Below are positions 1 to 5,385 of a stretch of 6,269 bases of DNA, piece after piece. How positions within the stretch are numbered: position 1 is the stretch's first letter; every line of letters starts with the position of its first letter. The notes under the pieces are model-generated. The model searched no databases. It had not been told where the DNA came from and saw nothing but the letters and a program-made list of their open reading frames with translations. The DNA is from Flavobacteriales bacterium. GTDB taxonomy: Bacteria > Bacteroidota > Bacteroidia > Flavobacteriales_D > Sanyastnellaceae. The translations under genes were made by a program, and so were the position numbers. The stretch covers positions 1 to 6,269 of the forward strand of contig CANGVU010000084.1 of assembly GCA_947457325.1 (NCBI GenBank), in the 5' to 3' direction.

Positions 1-195
1 CCCAGGTACTGTAGTAATATCACCTGGTGCCATTAACAATCCCAGCAAGGCAGTAATCGTAATCACCAACAAACCTGATACTGACAACAACACAATACCC
101 AATCCAAATGAAAGGGCATAAGGTTTTAAAAATCTAAATACCGCTAACGAATTTCTAAAAGACTCTTTAGAAATTTTCTTCTTTTCTTTTTCCAT
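1..195 (-). CDS. ABC transporter (exporter-type) transmembrane N-terminus, partial
   Basis: This gene starts at the ATG at 195 and runs off the left edge, so only 65 N-terminal residues are visible and the 3' end is missing. A Lys-rich cytoplasmic head (MEKEKKKISK) leads into FRFLKPYALSFGLGIVLLS and a long hydrophobic helix with LLGLLMAPGD after it. In exporter half-transporters of the MsbA/LmrA type (ABC_membrane, Pfam PF00664) from Bacteroidetes, the first helix is typically preceded by an F-x-F-L-K-P-Y signature and followed by an LLG-x-L(V/M)D-like stretch, which this resembles. The ATP-binding domain, if present, lies outside the window, so the assignment rests on the first helix only. 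It begins 6 bp after the stop of the secreted 172-aa protein, implying one transcript; no Shine-Dalgarno sequence is visible. An unrelated membrane protein cannot be excluded. Confidence 0.7.
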   Translation of the reverse strand, partial: MEKEKKKISKESFRNSLAVFRFLKPYALSFGLGIVLLSVSGLLVITITALLGLLMAPGDITTVPG

Positions 196-201
196 AAATG
201 C

Positions 202-720
202 TTACTCACTATACGCCTTTAACACAGCATCCAATCGGGCTTTCATCTCATAGTAATAACGATCATCCCACAAAACACCTTTTTGCTTCATGCTATATTT
301 TCCTTTTCCAAAAGGCTTGGTCTTCAAAAAGTTCACTCCCAAATAATCGTCATTGCGATACAAGAAGGCATCCATTTCGAGAATCAAACTGGTCGAATTG
401 TCGTTTCCAAACTCCGTAAAATCAACATCGATCATTTTGGGCAAATGATTCAATTCCTTGAACACAATCTGAATACTTGGTGCGTACGGTATTTTCTTAA
501 TCTTGTACACACCACTTGAGCTAGCGGTATCCGAGGCGATTTTTTTTCCCTCCGCAAATATTTCAACCACGGCTTTGTTCAAGCCCTTACCCAAAGTGTC
601 TGGCCAAACGGCAGAAGTTATCTTTCCCGATAGCGCTATAAATTTCTTGACATTATTCTGAGCTTGGGATGAAATGACCAAGATGGAAAGACAGAGTGCA
701 AAAAGAAGTTTTCTAAGCAT
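202..720 (-). CDS. Secreted protein with carboxypeptidase-regulatory-like domain
   Basis: A 172-residue exported protein. Residues 1-20 form a signal peptide (Arg-Lys head, hydrophobic core, cleavage after SSQA with Gln21 following). Residues about 28-100 look like one small beta-sandwich of the CarboxypepD_reg-like/CNA-B type: LSGKIT opening, AVVEIFAEGKKIASDTASSSGVY as the strand pair with the characteristic D-T-x-S-S-G-x-Y turn, then a strand near FKELNHLPK. The C-terminal third (about 115-172) is separate, with FLKTKPFGKGKY and a charged, probably helical end. I recognise no catalytic motif. The role may be structural or in surface binding, in the periplasm or on the outer membrane. Start choice is firm: the only Met before the signal peptide, with a promoter element 4 nt upstream. 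It is the first gene of a unit with the ABC exporter downstream, which may be a functional link but could be simple adjacency. Confidence 0.85.
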   Translation of the reverse strand: MLRKLLFALCLSILVISSQAQNNVKKFIALSGKITSAVWPDTLGKGLNKAVVEIFAEGKKIASDTASSSGVYKIKKIPYAPSIQIVFKELNHLPKMIDVDFTEFGNDNSTSLILEMDAFLYRNDDYLGVNFLKTKPFGKGKYSMKQKGVLWDDRYYYEMKARLDAVLKAYSE

Positions 721-724
721 ACAT

Positions 725-732
725 CAAAGATA
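725..732 (-). promoter_or_regulatory. -7 promoter element (TATCTTTG) of the secreted-protein/ABC unit
   Basis: Read on the minus strand, 732-725 is TATCTTTG, a perfect match to the Bacteroidetes TAnnTTTG -7 consensus. The element ends 4 nt before the ATG at 720, so transcription should begin at about 720-721 and the mRNA would be leaderless or nearly so. No good TTTG -33 box is visible at the usual 19-21 bp spacing. Confidence 0.6.
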
Positions 733-752
733 AGGAAACTTTTTTACATTTA

Positions 753-787
753 TTTGTATCTACATTAATTGTATATACATATATTTG
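753..787 (+). promoter_or_regulatory. Promoter of the marR-yceI unit (TTTG ... TATATTTG)
   Basis: TATATTTG at 780-787 matches the Bacteroidetes -7 consensus TAnnTTTG exactly, and TTTG at 753-756 is a candidate -33 box. The 23-bp spacer is a little longer than the usual 19-21 bp. The -7 element ends 4 nt before the ATG at 792, predicting a start site at about 791-792 and almost no leader. The palindromic boxes at 754-765 and 769-780 sit between and over these elements, so a bound repressor would block RNA polymerase. Confidence 0.6.
754..780. promoter_or_regulatory. Probable MarR operator: two 12-bp palindromic boxes
   Basis: TTGTATCTACAT (754-765) and TTGTATATACAT (769-780) differ at one base and lie 15 bp apart, centre to centre. 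The core of the second, TGTATATACA (770-779), is a perfect 10-bp palindrome. The second box shares T780 with the marR -7 element and the first overlaps the candidate -33 box. Short AT-rich palindromes over their own promoter are the normal arrangement for autoregulating MarR proteins. Because the region is divergent, the same site could also affect the secreted-protein/ABC unit. Binding by the neighbouring MarR is inferred. Confidence 0.55.
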
Positions 788-791
788 CTTC

Positions 792-1262
792 ATGAAACTT
801 GAAGAAGAAATAAAGCAAGAAAAATTCAAAAGTGAGCATCACAAGTTGATGATCAATTTGCTTTTCACCTCTTCATGGTTGCATCGTTTACAATTGAGCG
901 TACTCCGACCTTACGACCTGACTCCCCCGCAGTACAACATTTTGAGAATTCTGCGCGGTGCCAAAGGAGAATTATTGAGTTTAGGTGAAATTACCAACCG
1001 CATGATAGATCGATCCAGCAATACCTCGCGATTAATCGACAAATTGGTGATTAAGAAATGGGTATCTCGAAAAACCTGTTCCAATGACCGACGCCAAAGT
1101 GAAATTGGTATTACCACAGAAGGCCTTCAAGTTTTGGGTCAATTGGATGGGCCCATAGACAGCATTACTGAACAATTTTTATTTCTATCGGTTAAAGAGA
1201 CCAAAGAAGTAAATCAGTTTTTAGACCAACTCAGAAATCAAAATTTAAATCAAACAATATGA
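792..1262 (+). CDS. MarR-family winged-helix transcriptional regulator
   Basis: A 156-residue protein of the usual MarR length. An N-terminal dimerisation helix (about 12-38) is followed by the winged helix: L43-TPPQYNILRILRG, a helix-turn-helix at about 62-87 with recognition helix around RSSNTSRLIDKL (74-85), and a wing at about 88-108 carrying the family signature DRRxxxIxxT (D99-R100-R101 ... I105, T108). The C-terminal helix (about 128-150) completes the dimer. The protein should act as a cytoplasmic dimeric repressor binding palindromic DNA, probably the two boxes just upstream. Its only cysteine, Cys96, sits in the wing next to DRR. The ATG at 792 fits the conserved N-terminus of Bacteroidetes members and lies 4 nt after the -7 element. 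Its TGA overlaps the yceI start (ATGA), so the two are co-transcribed and probably coupled. The ligand cannot be read from the sequence. Confidence 0.93.
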   Translation: MKLEEEIKQEKFKSEHHKLMINLLFTSSWLHRLQLSVLRPYDLTPPQYNILRILRGAKGELLSLGEITNRMIDRSSNTSRLIDKLVIKKWVSRKTCSNDRRQSEIGITTEGLQVLGQLDGPIDSITEQFLFLSVKETKEVNQFLDQLRNQNLNQTI

Positions 1263-1840
1263 AAAAAATCATGACTATTGCCTTAATGGCATTCACTACT
1301 GCAGCTTTTGCTCAGTTAAAAGACGGTAAGTACATCGTAGACTACAAAACTTCAAAAGTAGATTGGAGAGGAGAGAACCTTGTAGGCGGAGGCCACGATG
1401 GTTTTGTAAAAGTTTCAAGTGGGAATGTTGTTGTAACAAGAGGCAACATTGCATCTGGAAAAATCAAAATCAACATGAATGACATGACTTGCACAGACAT
1501 TACCGATGCAGGAACCAACTCTAAATTAATCAACCACTTGAAGGCTGAGGATTTTTTCTATACTGAAAAATATCCAGATGCCATTTATGAAATCACACAT
1601 TGCACAGCCAAAGCTGATGGTAAGGGCAACACACACGTTGTAAAAGGAAAAATGACCATCAAAGGCATCAGCAAAGAGTTGGAATTCCCAGTAAAAATTG
1701 AAGGTCGTGATGGAGACATGAAAGTGTTTGGAGACATTGTATTTGATCGTTCATTGTTTGATGTAAAATACCCCAGCATTGGTAATTACGCCGCCAAGAA
1801 TGAAATCAAATTGAAATTGAACATTTCATCCAAGATCTAA
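1259..1840 (+). CDS. YceI-family periplasmic lipid-binding protein
   Basis: A 193-residue exported protein: signal peptide 1-18 (cleavage AFA|Q19), then a single YceI domain (Pfam PF04264), a lipocalin-like beta-barrel that in characterised members binds a long isoprenoid such as a polyprenoid or quinone. Family signatures are visible: Y-x-V-D-x-x-x-S-x-V-D-W near residues 25-36, HLKAEDFFYTEKYPDAIYE at 93-111, and VKGKMTIKGISKELEFPVK at 128-146. Two cysteines, C78 and C115, could form a disulfide in the periplasm. The ATG overlaps the marR stop by 4 nt. A MarR regulator directly upstream of a YceI gene is a common arrangement in Bacteroidetes and suggests the regulator senses envelope or redox stress; that physiological role is inference. 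A strong hairpin terminator follows 18 bp after the stop. Confidence 0.95.
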   Translation: MKKIMTIALMAFTTAAFAQLKDGKYIVDYKTSKVDWRGENLVGGGHDGFVKVSSGNVVVTRGNIASGKIKINMNDMTCTDITDAGTNSKLINHLKAEDFFYTEKYPDAIYEITHCTAKADGKGNTHVVKGKMTIKGISKELEFPVKIEGRDGDMKVFGDIVFDRSLFDVKYPSIGNYAAKNEIKLKLNISSKI

Positions 1841-1857
1841 TTGGTATTCAACAAACG

Positions 1858-1882
1858 AAAAGAGGCTAAGGCCTCTTTTTTT
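1858..1882. terminator. Bidirectional intrinsic terminator between yceI and the OMP gene
   Basis: AAAAGAGGC (1858-1866) and GCCTCTTTT (1871-1879) form a perfect 9-bp stem with a 4-nt loop (TAAG). A T-run (1876-1882) follows for plus-strand transcription and a weaker TTTTCGTTTG tail for minus. The 3' arm and loop overlap the last codons and stop (1866-1868) of the converging outer-membrane protein gene, so one hairpin serves both units. Confidence 0.9.
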
Positions 1883-2612
1883 GTTTCAACACTTCCTTAT
1901 CAGGTTTGAGAAAATAGCGCAGATCCAAAGTCAAGTAAGTCCCACCAATGGGCATCCAAAGATCATTGCCCGCGCCCTTTGACTCTACCCTAAGTTGAGT
2001 TAATGCCATGTCTCCCATGGGGCGATGGTAGGACGCTCCAAAATAAAAAAAACCATAATCTTTGGTTCTATATTCAAATCCCAGGTTGGCCGTGGCAGCT
2101 AACATTGCCCAACGGGTTCTGAATGTTTTGGCATATGAATCAACATACAAACTATCCTTTAATACAGACCCTGTCTTGTACAAATTACTGGGATAAAAAT
2201 CCAATGCTAACCCTCCGCTTCCGTTGATATACCATTTGGGACTCAATTGAACATAAATCAAAGCTTGAACAGGAATCTCATAGCCAATCATTTTGTATTT
2301 TAACACATCTTCAATCTGATAGCGTTGGCTGTAGAATTTCAATTCAAAATTTCTTTGGACCATTGAAATTCCTGATTCTATACTCCACATGTCATTAATA
2401 CCCTTGCGAATAACGACTCCAGTATTCCACCCCAGTTTTTGGAATAAAGTAGCATCCAAGGAATCACTAACAAATCGTTGTGGTCCAGTTTCAAAAAACT
2501 TACTGGCAAACATGGGCTTTAACTGCAAACCCAGCGTGGTTTGGCCCTTCTGAGCAACTACTGCCAATTGCAAGTAGCAAAACGATATCAAAACAAAAAA
2601 TCTAACCTTCAT
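1866..2612 (-). CDS. Outer-membrane beta-barrel protein, porin-like (OMP_b-brl type)
   Basis: A 248-residue protein with a signal peptide (1-20, cleavage AVVA|Q21) and a body of alternating hydrophobic/polar strands rich in Gly, Tyr and Phe. Examples are GWNTGVVIRKGI (61-72), MWSIESGISMVQRNF (75-89), WYINGSGGLALDFY (127-140), MLAATANLGFEYR (170-182), YGFFYFGASYHRP (186-198) and GGTYLTLDLRYFL (223-235). This is the pattern of small 8-12-strand barrels grouped as OMP_b-brl/porin family (Pfam PF13568) in Bacteroidetes. The cargo or function is unknown. The ATG overlaps the end of the nitroreductase gene by 11 nt, so the two form a coupled unit. The odd part is the C-terminus: barrels usually end at an aromatic residue, here F234 of RYF, but a 13-residue Lys-rich tail (236-248) follows, and its last codons lie in the terminator stem. 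Confidence 0.85.
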   Translation of the reverse strand: MKVRFFVLISFCYLQLAVVAQKGQTTLGLQLKPMFASKFFETGPQRFVSDSLDATLFQKLGWNTGVVIRKGINDMWSIESGISMVQRNFELKFYSQRYQIEDVLKYKMIGYEIPVQALIYVQLSPKWYINGSGGLALDFYPSNLYKTGSVLKDSLYVDSYAKTFRTRWAMLAATANLGFEYRTKDYGFFYFGASYHRPMGDMALTQLRVESKGAGNDLWMPIGGTYLTLDLRYFLKPDKEVLKQKKRP

Positions 2613-3201
2613 CTGAAATGCGCCAAGTGGTCACGTACTCCAATGGTTTGCGGTGTGATTTAAATTCTCCATCCTCCTTGGGATAACCCAAATAAAAGAA
2701 TCCCAAACACGTCATTCCATCTGTCAACTGCAGAAAATCACGCATCAATGTGTGCTGAATGACCGAGGGTGTTGCCCAAAAACCAGCAAGACCATAAGCA
2801 GTAGCAGTAAGATGAAGATTTTGAACAGCAGCACCCATGGCTGCAACCTCTTCCCACTCAGGAACCTTTTGCGCAGGATCTCTGTGCATATTGACAGCAA
2901 TGACAACAGAAGCTGTTAAAATTCTATCCTTCATTCGCTGCACCTTATGCAAATTAATGTCCTTGGGATCTTTCTCATTGGTAGCGCAGAAAAAGGCCAA
3001 CTCTGCCAATTCCAATTTGGATTCATCGTTCATGACAACAAAACGCCATGGTTGTGTAAGTCCATGATTGGGAGCCCAACAGGCATTGGTCAACATCAAC
3101 TCTACTTGTTCACGGTGGACTTTTCTTGTACCAAAATGTTCTGGAGCTATCGATCTTCTATTGCGGATAAGCTCAGTTACTTCACTTAAATTGTACTTCA
3201 T
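2602..3201 (-). CDS. YdjA-like nitroreductase family protein (FMN oxidoreductase)
   Basis: A 199-residue single-domain nitroreductase (Pfam PF00881), predicted to use FMN and NAD(P)H in the cytoplasm. Visible signatures: RNRRS at 13-17 (FMN phosphate binding), APNHGLTQPWRF at 43-54, KVPEWEEVAAMGAAVQNLHL at 112-131 (the central helix, E117/E118 region), GLAGFW at 137-142 and GFFYLGYP at 167-174. The paired KVPxWE...GxAVxxxxxxA and GFxYLGxP motifs are the ones I recall from E. coli YdjA, so this subgroup is the best match rather than NfsB or BluB. The physiological substrate of YdjA-like enzymes is not established. It heads a unit with the outer-membrane protein (11-nt overlap) and is divergent from the SDR gene across 64 bp. 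The ATG at 3201 is supported by a -7 element 10 nt upstream; there is no Shine-Dalgarno. Confidence 0.92.
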   Translation of the reverse strand: MKYNLSEVTELIRNRRSIAPEHFGTRKVHREQVELMLTNACWAPNHGLTQPWRFVVMNDESKLELAELAFFCATNEKDPKDINLHKVQRMKDRILTASVVIAVNMHRDPAQKVPEWEEVAAMGAAVQNLHLTATAYGLAGFWATPSVIQHTLMRDFLQLTDGMTCLGFFYLGYPKEDGEFKSHRKPLEYVTTWRISDEG

Positions 3202-3211
3202 AATTGAATTT

Positions 3212-3219
3212 CAAAACTA
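3212..3219 (-). promoter_or_regulatory. -7 promoter element (TAGTTTTG) of the nitroreductase/OMP unit
   Basis: Read on the minus strand, 3219-3212 is TAGTTTTG, a perfect TAnnTTTG match. Transcription would start at about 3208, giving a leader of roughly 7 nt before the ATG at 3201. No convincing -33 TTTG is visible. A short inverted repeat, TTGAA-T-TTCAA (3204-3214), covers the predicted start site. Confidence 0.5.
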
Positions 3220-3239
3220 CATGCAAATCAGGAAACAAT

Positions 3240-3247
3240 TACATTTG
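3240..3247 (+). promoter_or_regulatory. -7 promoter element (TACATTTG) of the SDR/M28 unit
   Basis: TACATTTG matches TAnnTTTG exactly. The predicted start site at about 3251 leaves a 15-nt leader before the ATG at 3266 and places the in-frame ATG at 3221 upstream of the transcript, which supports 3266 as the real start. The -33 region lacks a clear TTTG. Confidence 0.5.
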
Positions 3248-3265
3248 TTGACTGTAAAAAACACA

Positions 3266-4027
3266 ATGACAAAGAATATACTCATCACCGGTGCGGGCTC
3301 AGGAATGGGTCGAGCAACTGCAATAGTCTTATCACAAAATTCAGATTACCGCATCATCTTGGTTGGTCGAGACCAAGCCAAACTATCAGGTACTTTGGCG
3401 CAAATGAATAGACACAACAATCATCTCATTTGGGCCATGGACATCCGAGATAGTGTTGCCTGGGAACAACATTTGAACAGCCATACAGTGACATCACTTT
3501 TTGCAGTATTTGCCAACGCAGGAATTGGAGGTGAAAATCAGTTTGGTGAGGGGGATCGTTGGAAAGAAATCATCAGCACCAATTTGGATGGCACCTATTA
3601 TACCGTTCAATATTGCCTTCCCTTGCTCAGAAATTCTGACACAACTTTCAAACACATCTTAATTACCTCATCATGTTTGGCGCGCTTTGGCGTTCCACGA
3701 TACACTGCCTATTGCACTGCCAAAACAGGCCTTTTGGGATTGATGCGTTCTTTGGCGGTTGAGTTGGGGCAAGAGAAAATATTGGTCAACGCTTTAACAC
3801 CCGGTTGGGTAGAAACGGATATGGCTGTTGCGGGTGTAGAAAAACTCGCTGAGGCAAATGGCCGATCATTATCTGAAGAAATGAAGATTCAACAATCCAT
3901 TGTTCCATTGCAAAGATTCAGTCAGCCGGAAGAAATCGCTCATTTTGTTGATTTCCTTTTTTCTGAAAAACAAACTTCAATTACGGGTCAGGCTTTGGAC
4001 ATCAACAATGGATCTTTTATGCTATGA
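3266..4027 (+). CDS. Short-chain dehydrogenase/reductase (classical SDR)
   Basis: A 253-residue classical SDR (Rossmann fold, FabG-like length). The cofactor site is complete: TGAGSGMG at 8-15, Arg35 after strand 2 (LVGRD), which favours NADP(H), Asp59 in MDI, and NAG at 84-86. The catalytic tetrad is intact: Asn106 (STNLDG), Ser136 (ITSS), Tyr149 and Lys153 (YCTAK); PG at 179-180 begins the substrate loop. The C-terminal GQALDINNGSFML is the usual last strand (G-x-x-L-x-V-D-G-G equivalent). The start at 3266 puts TGAGSGMG at the normal distance from the N-terminus. The reading frame stays open upstream to 3068, but that stretch is antisense to the nitroreductase and non-homologous. The substrate cannot be told; many such genes are loosely called 3-oxoacyl-ACP reductase. 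The stop overlaps the M28 peptidase start by 4 nt (ATGA), indicating a coupled unit. Confidence 0.93.
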   Translation: MTKNILITGAGSGMGRATAIVLSQNSDYRIILVGRDQAKLSGTLAQMNRHNNHLIWAMDIRDSVAWEQHLNSHTVTSLFAVFANAGIGGENQFGEGDRWKEIISTNLDGTYYTVQYCLPLLRNSDTTFKHILITSSCLARFGVPRYTAYCTAKTGLLGLMRSLAVELGQEKILVNALTPGWVETDMAVAGVEKLAEANGRSLSEEMKIQQSIVPLQRFSQPEEIAHFVDFLFSEKQTSITGQALDINNGSFML

Positions 4028-5385
4028 AAAAGATTTCGCACCTTTTGTTTTTGTGTCTTTTGGCTTTACCGTCGATGGGGCAATACAGCAATGATACCAT
4101 TGCCTTGTCTAAAATTTATGAAGAAGTATTGCTGCATGGAACTTGCTATGATGAGTTGAGGCATTTGTGTAAAAAGATTGGACACCGAGTGGCAGGATCG
4201 CAATCGGCACAAAATGCCATTGATTGGGGTAAAACGCGGTTGCTAGAACTAGGCGCTGACACCAGTTACTTGATGCCTGTTGACGTTCCCAAGTGGTCAA
4301 GAGGAAATATGGAGTATGGGAAGGTTCATATGGGAAACGGCAAGGAGATTCAAATTCCTATTGCGGCTTTGGGCGGATCAGTTGCCAGCACATTGAAGGG
4401 GAAGATTGTGATGGTTAACAGTGTTCAAGAATTAGAGAGCGTTGACCCCAAAAAGATCAAAGGTAAAATTGTATTCATTAACAAACCTTTAGACGCAGCA
4501 CTAATCAACACCGGAGCAGCATATGGCAGTGGAGGAGAAACCAGATGGAAAGGCCCCAAATTGGCTGAAAGCAAGGGTGCCATTGGTTGTCTTACTCGTT
4601 CACTCACTTTGGCTGACGATCAATTTCCGCACACAGGTGCAACTGAAGCAACCAATATACCAGCGGCGGCATTGAGTGCATACCACAGTAAGTGGTTGAG
4701 TGATGCGTTAAAGTCCGATACAGATATTGAATTTGAATATCATCTGGAATGCAGCAATGGAGGAAGGGTTCAACAAGCCAATGTTATTGCAGAGATCAAA
4801 GGAAGTGTATATCCCAATGAAATCATTACGATTGGTGGGCATTTGGATTCCTGGGACATTGGAGAAGGGGCGCATGATGATGGGACTGGATGCGTTCAAA
4901 GCATGGAGGTTATAAGAACACTTCGTGCTTTGGACTACAAACCCAAGAGAACCATACGTGTTGTATTGTTTATCAACGAGGAATTTGGAAATGACGGCGG
5001 GATTACTTATGCAAAAAAAACGGTAGAACAAGGGGATCGCCATTTAGCAGCCATTGAAAGTGATGGAGGTGGATTCAGTCCCAGAGGCTTTAGCACACAA
5101 TCTCCAGATGCTAGGTATGAGCAGTGGGTGCAATGGTTGCCCCTTTTTGAACCATACAATTTACACTCTTTCAAACGTGGATGGAGCGGAGTGGACATTG
5201 GCCCTCTAAAAAATGATGAAGTTGCATTGTTTGCGTTGAATGTAGACAATCAAAGATATTTTGACTATCACCACACCGCTAATGATATTTTTGAAAATGT
5301 GAACAAACGAGAACTACAATTGGGAGCAGCGTCTATGACTGCTTTGGTGTATTTGATTGATCAACATTTTTCTCCACTTCCCTAA
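4024..5385 (+). CDS. Exported M28-family zinc metallopeptidase, carboxypeptidase Q-like
   Basis: A 453-residue exported peptidase. Residues 1-19 are a signal peptide (cleavage PSMG|Q20; no lipobox). The catalytic domain is split by an insert at about 110-240 that resembles a protease-associated (PA) domain. Binuclear zinc ligands are all present: H273 and catalytic D275 in GGHLDSW, bridging D285 in GAHDDGTG, general base E319 and ligand E320 in NEEFG, D347 in ESDGG, and H417 in YHHTAND. The spacings 273-285-320-347-417 match those I recall for human carboxypeptidase Q (plasma glutamate carboxypeptidase), so an active amino- or dipeptidase that trims small peptides in the periplasm or outside the cell is likely. 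It overlaps the SDR stop by 4 nt; the functional link to the SDR is unclear. Its TAA directly abuts the stop codon of the converging gene. Confidence 0.93.
   Translation: MKKISHLLFLCLLALPSMGQYSNDTIALSKIYEEVLLHGTCYDELRHLCKKIGHRVAGSQSAQNAIDWGKTRLLELGADTSYLMPVDVPKWSRGNMEYGKVHMGNGKEIQIPIAALGGSVASTLKGKIVMVNSVQELESVDPKKIKGKIVFINKPLDAALINTGAAYGSGGETRWKGPKLAESKGAIGCLTRSLTLADDQFPHTGATEATNIPAAALSAYHSKWLSDALKSDTDIEFEYHLECSNGGRVQQANVIAEIKGSVYPNEIITIGGHLDSWDIGEGAHDDGTGCVQSMEVIRTLRALDYKPKRTIRVVLFINEEFGNDGGITYAKKTVEQGDRHLAAIESDGGGFSPRGFSTQSPDARYEQWVQWLPLFEPYNLHSFKRGWSGVDIGPLKNDEVALFALNVDNQRYFDYHHTANDIFENVNKRELQLGAASMTALVYLIDQHFSPLP

Noticed and set aside
2176..2183. TTGTACAA palindrome resembling a MarR half box
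   Set aside because: It lies inside the outer-membrane protein coding sequence, lacks the central TATA spacing of the operator boxes and is short enough to be chance.
3204..3249. Short inverted repeats TTGAA-T-TTCAA (3204-3214) and AACAA-N6-TTGTT (3234-3249) as operators of the nitroreductase and SDR genes
   Set aside because: Arms of 5 bp are common by chance in AT-rich DNA and the two do not resemble each other, so no regulator can be inferred, although both overlap -7 elements.
3068..3265. 66-codon in-frame N-terminal extension of the SDR reading frame
   Set aside because: It is antisense to the nitroreductase gene, shows no SDR-like sequence, and the TGAGSGMG motif needs only the short N-terminus from 3266. 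The -7 element at 3240-3247 also places transcription downstream of it.
3221..3265. Alternative SDR start at the ATG at 3221
   Set aside because: It lies upstream of the predicted transcription start and would add 15 residues before a Rossmann strand that normally begins near the N-terminus.
4024..5385. M28 protein as a glutaminyl cyclase matching the Q-rule proteins nearby
   Set aside because: Bacterial animal-type glutaminyl cyclases share the M28 fold but are shorter and use one zinc. Here the full binuclear ligand set and a PA-like insert point to a peptidase.
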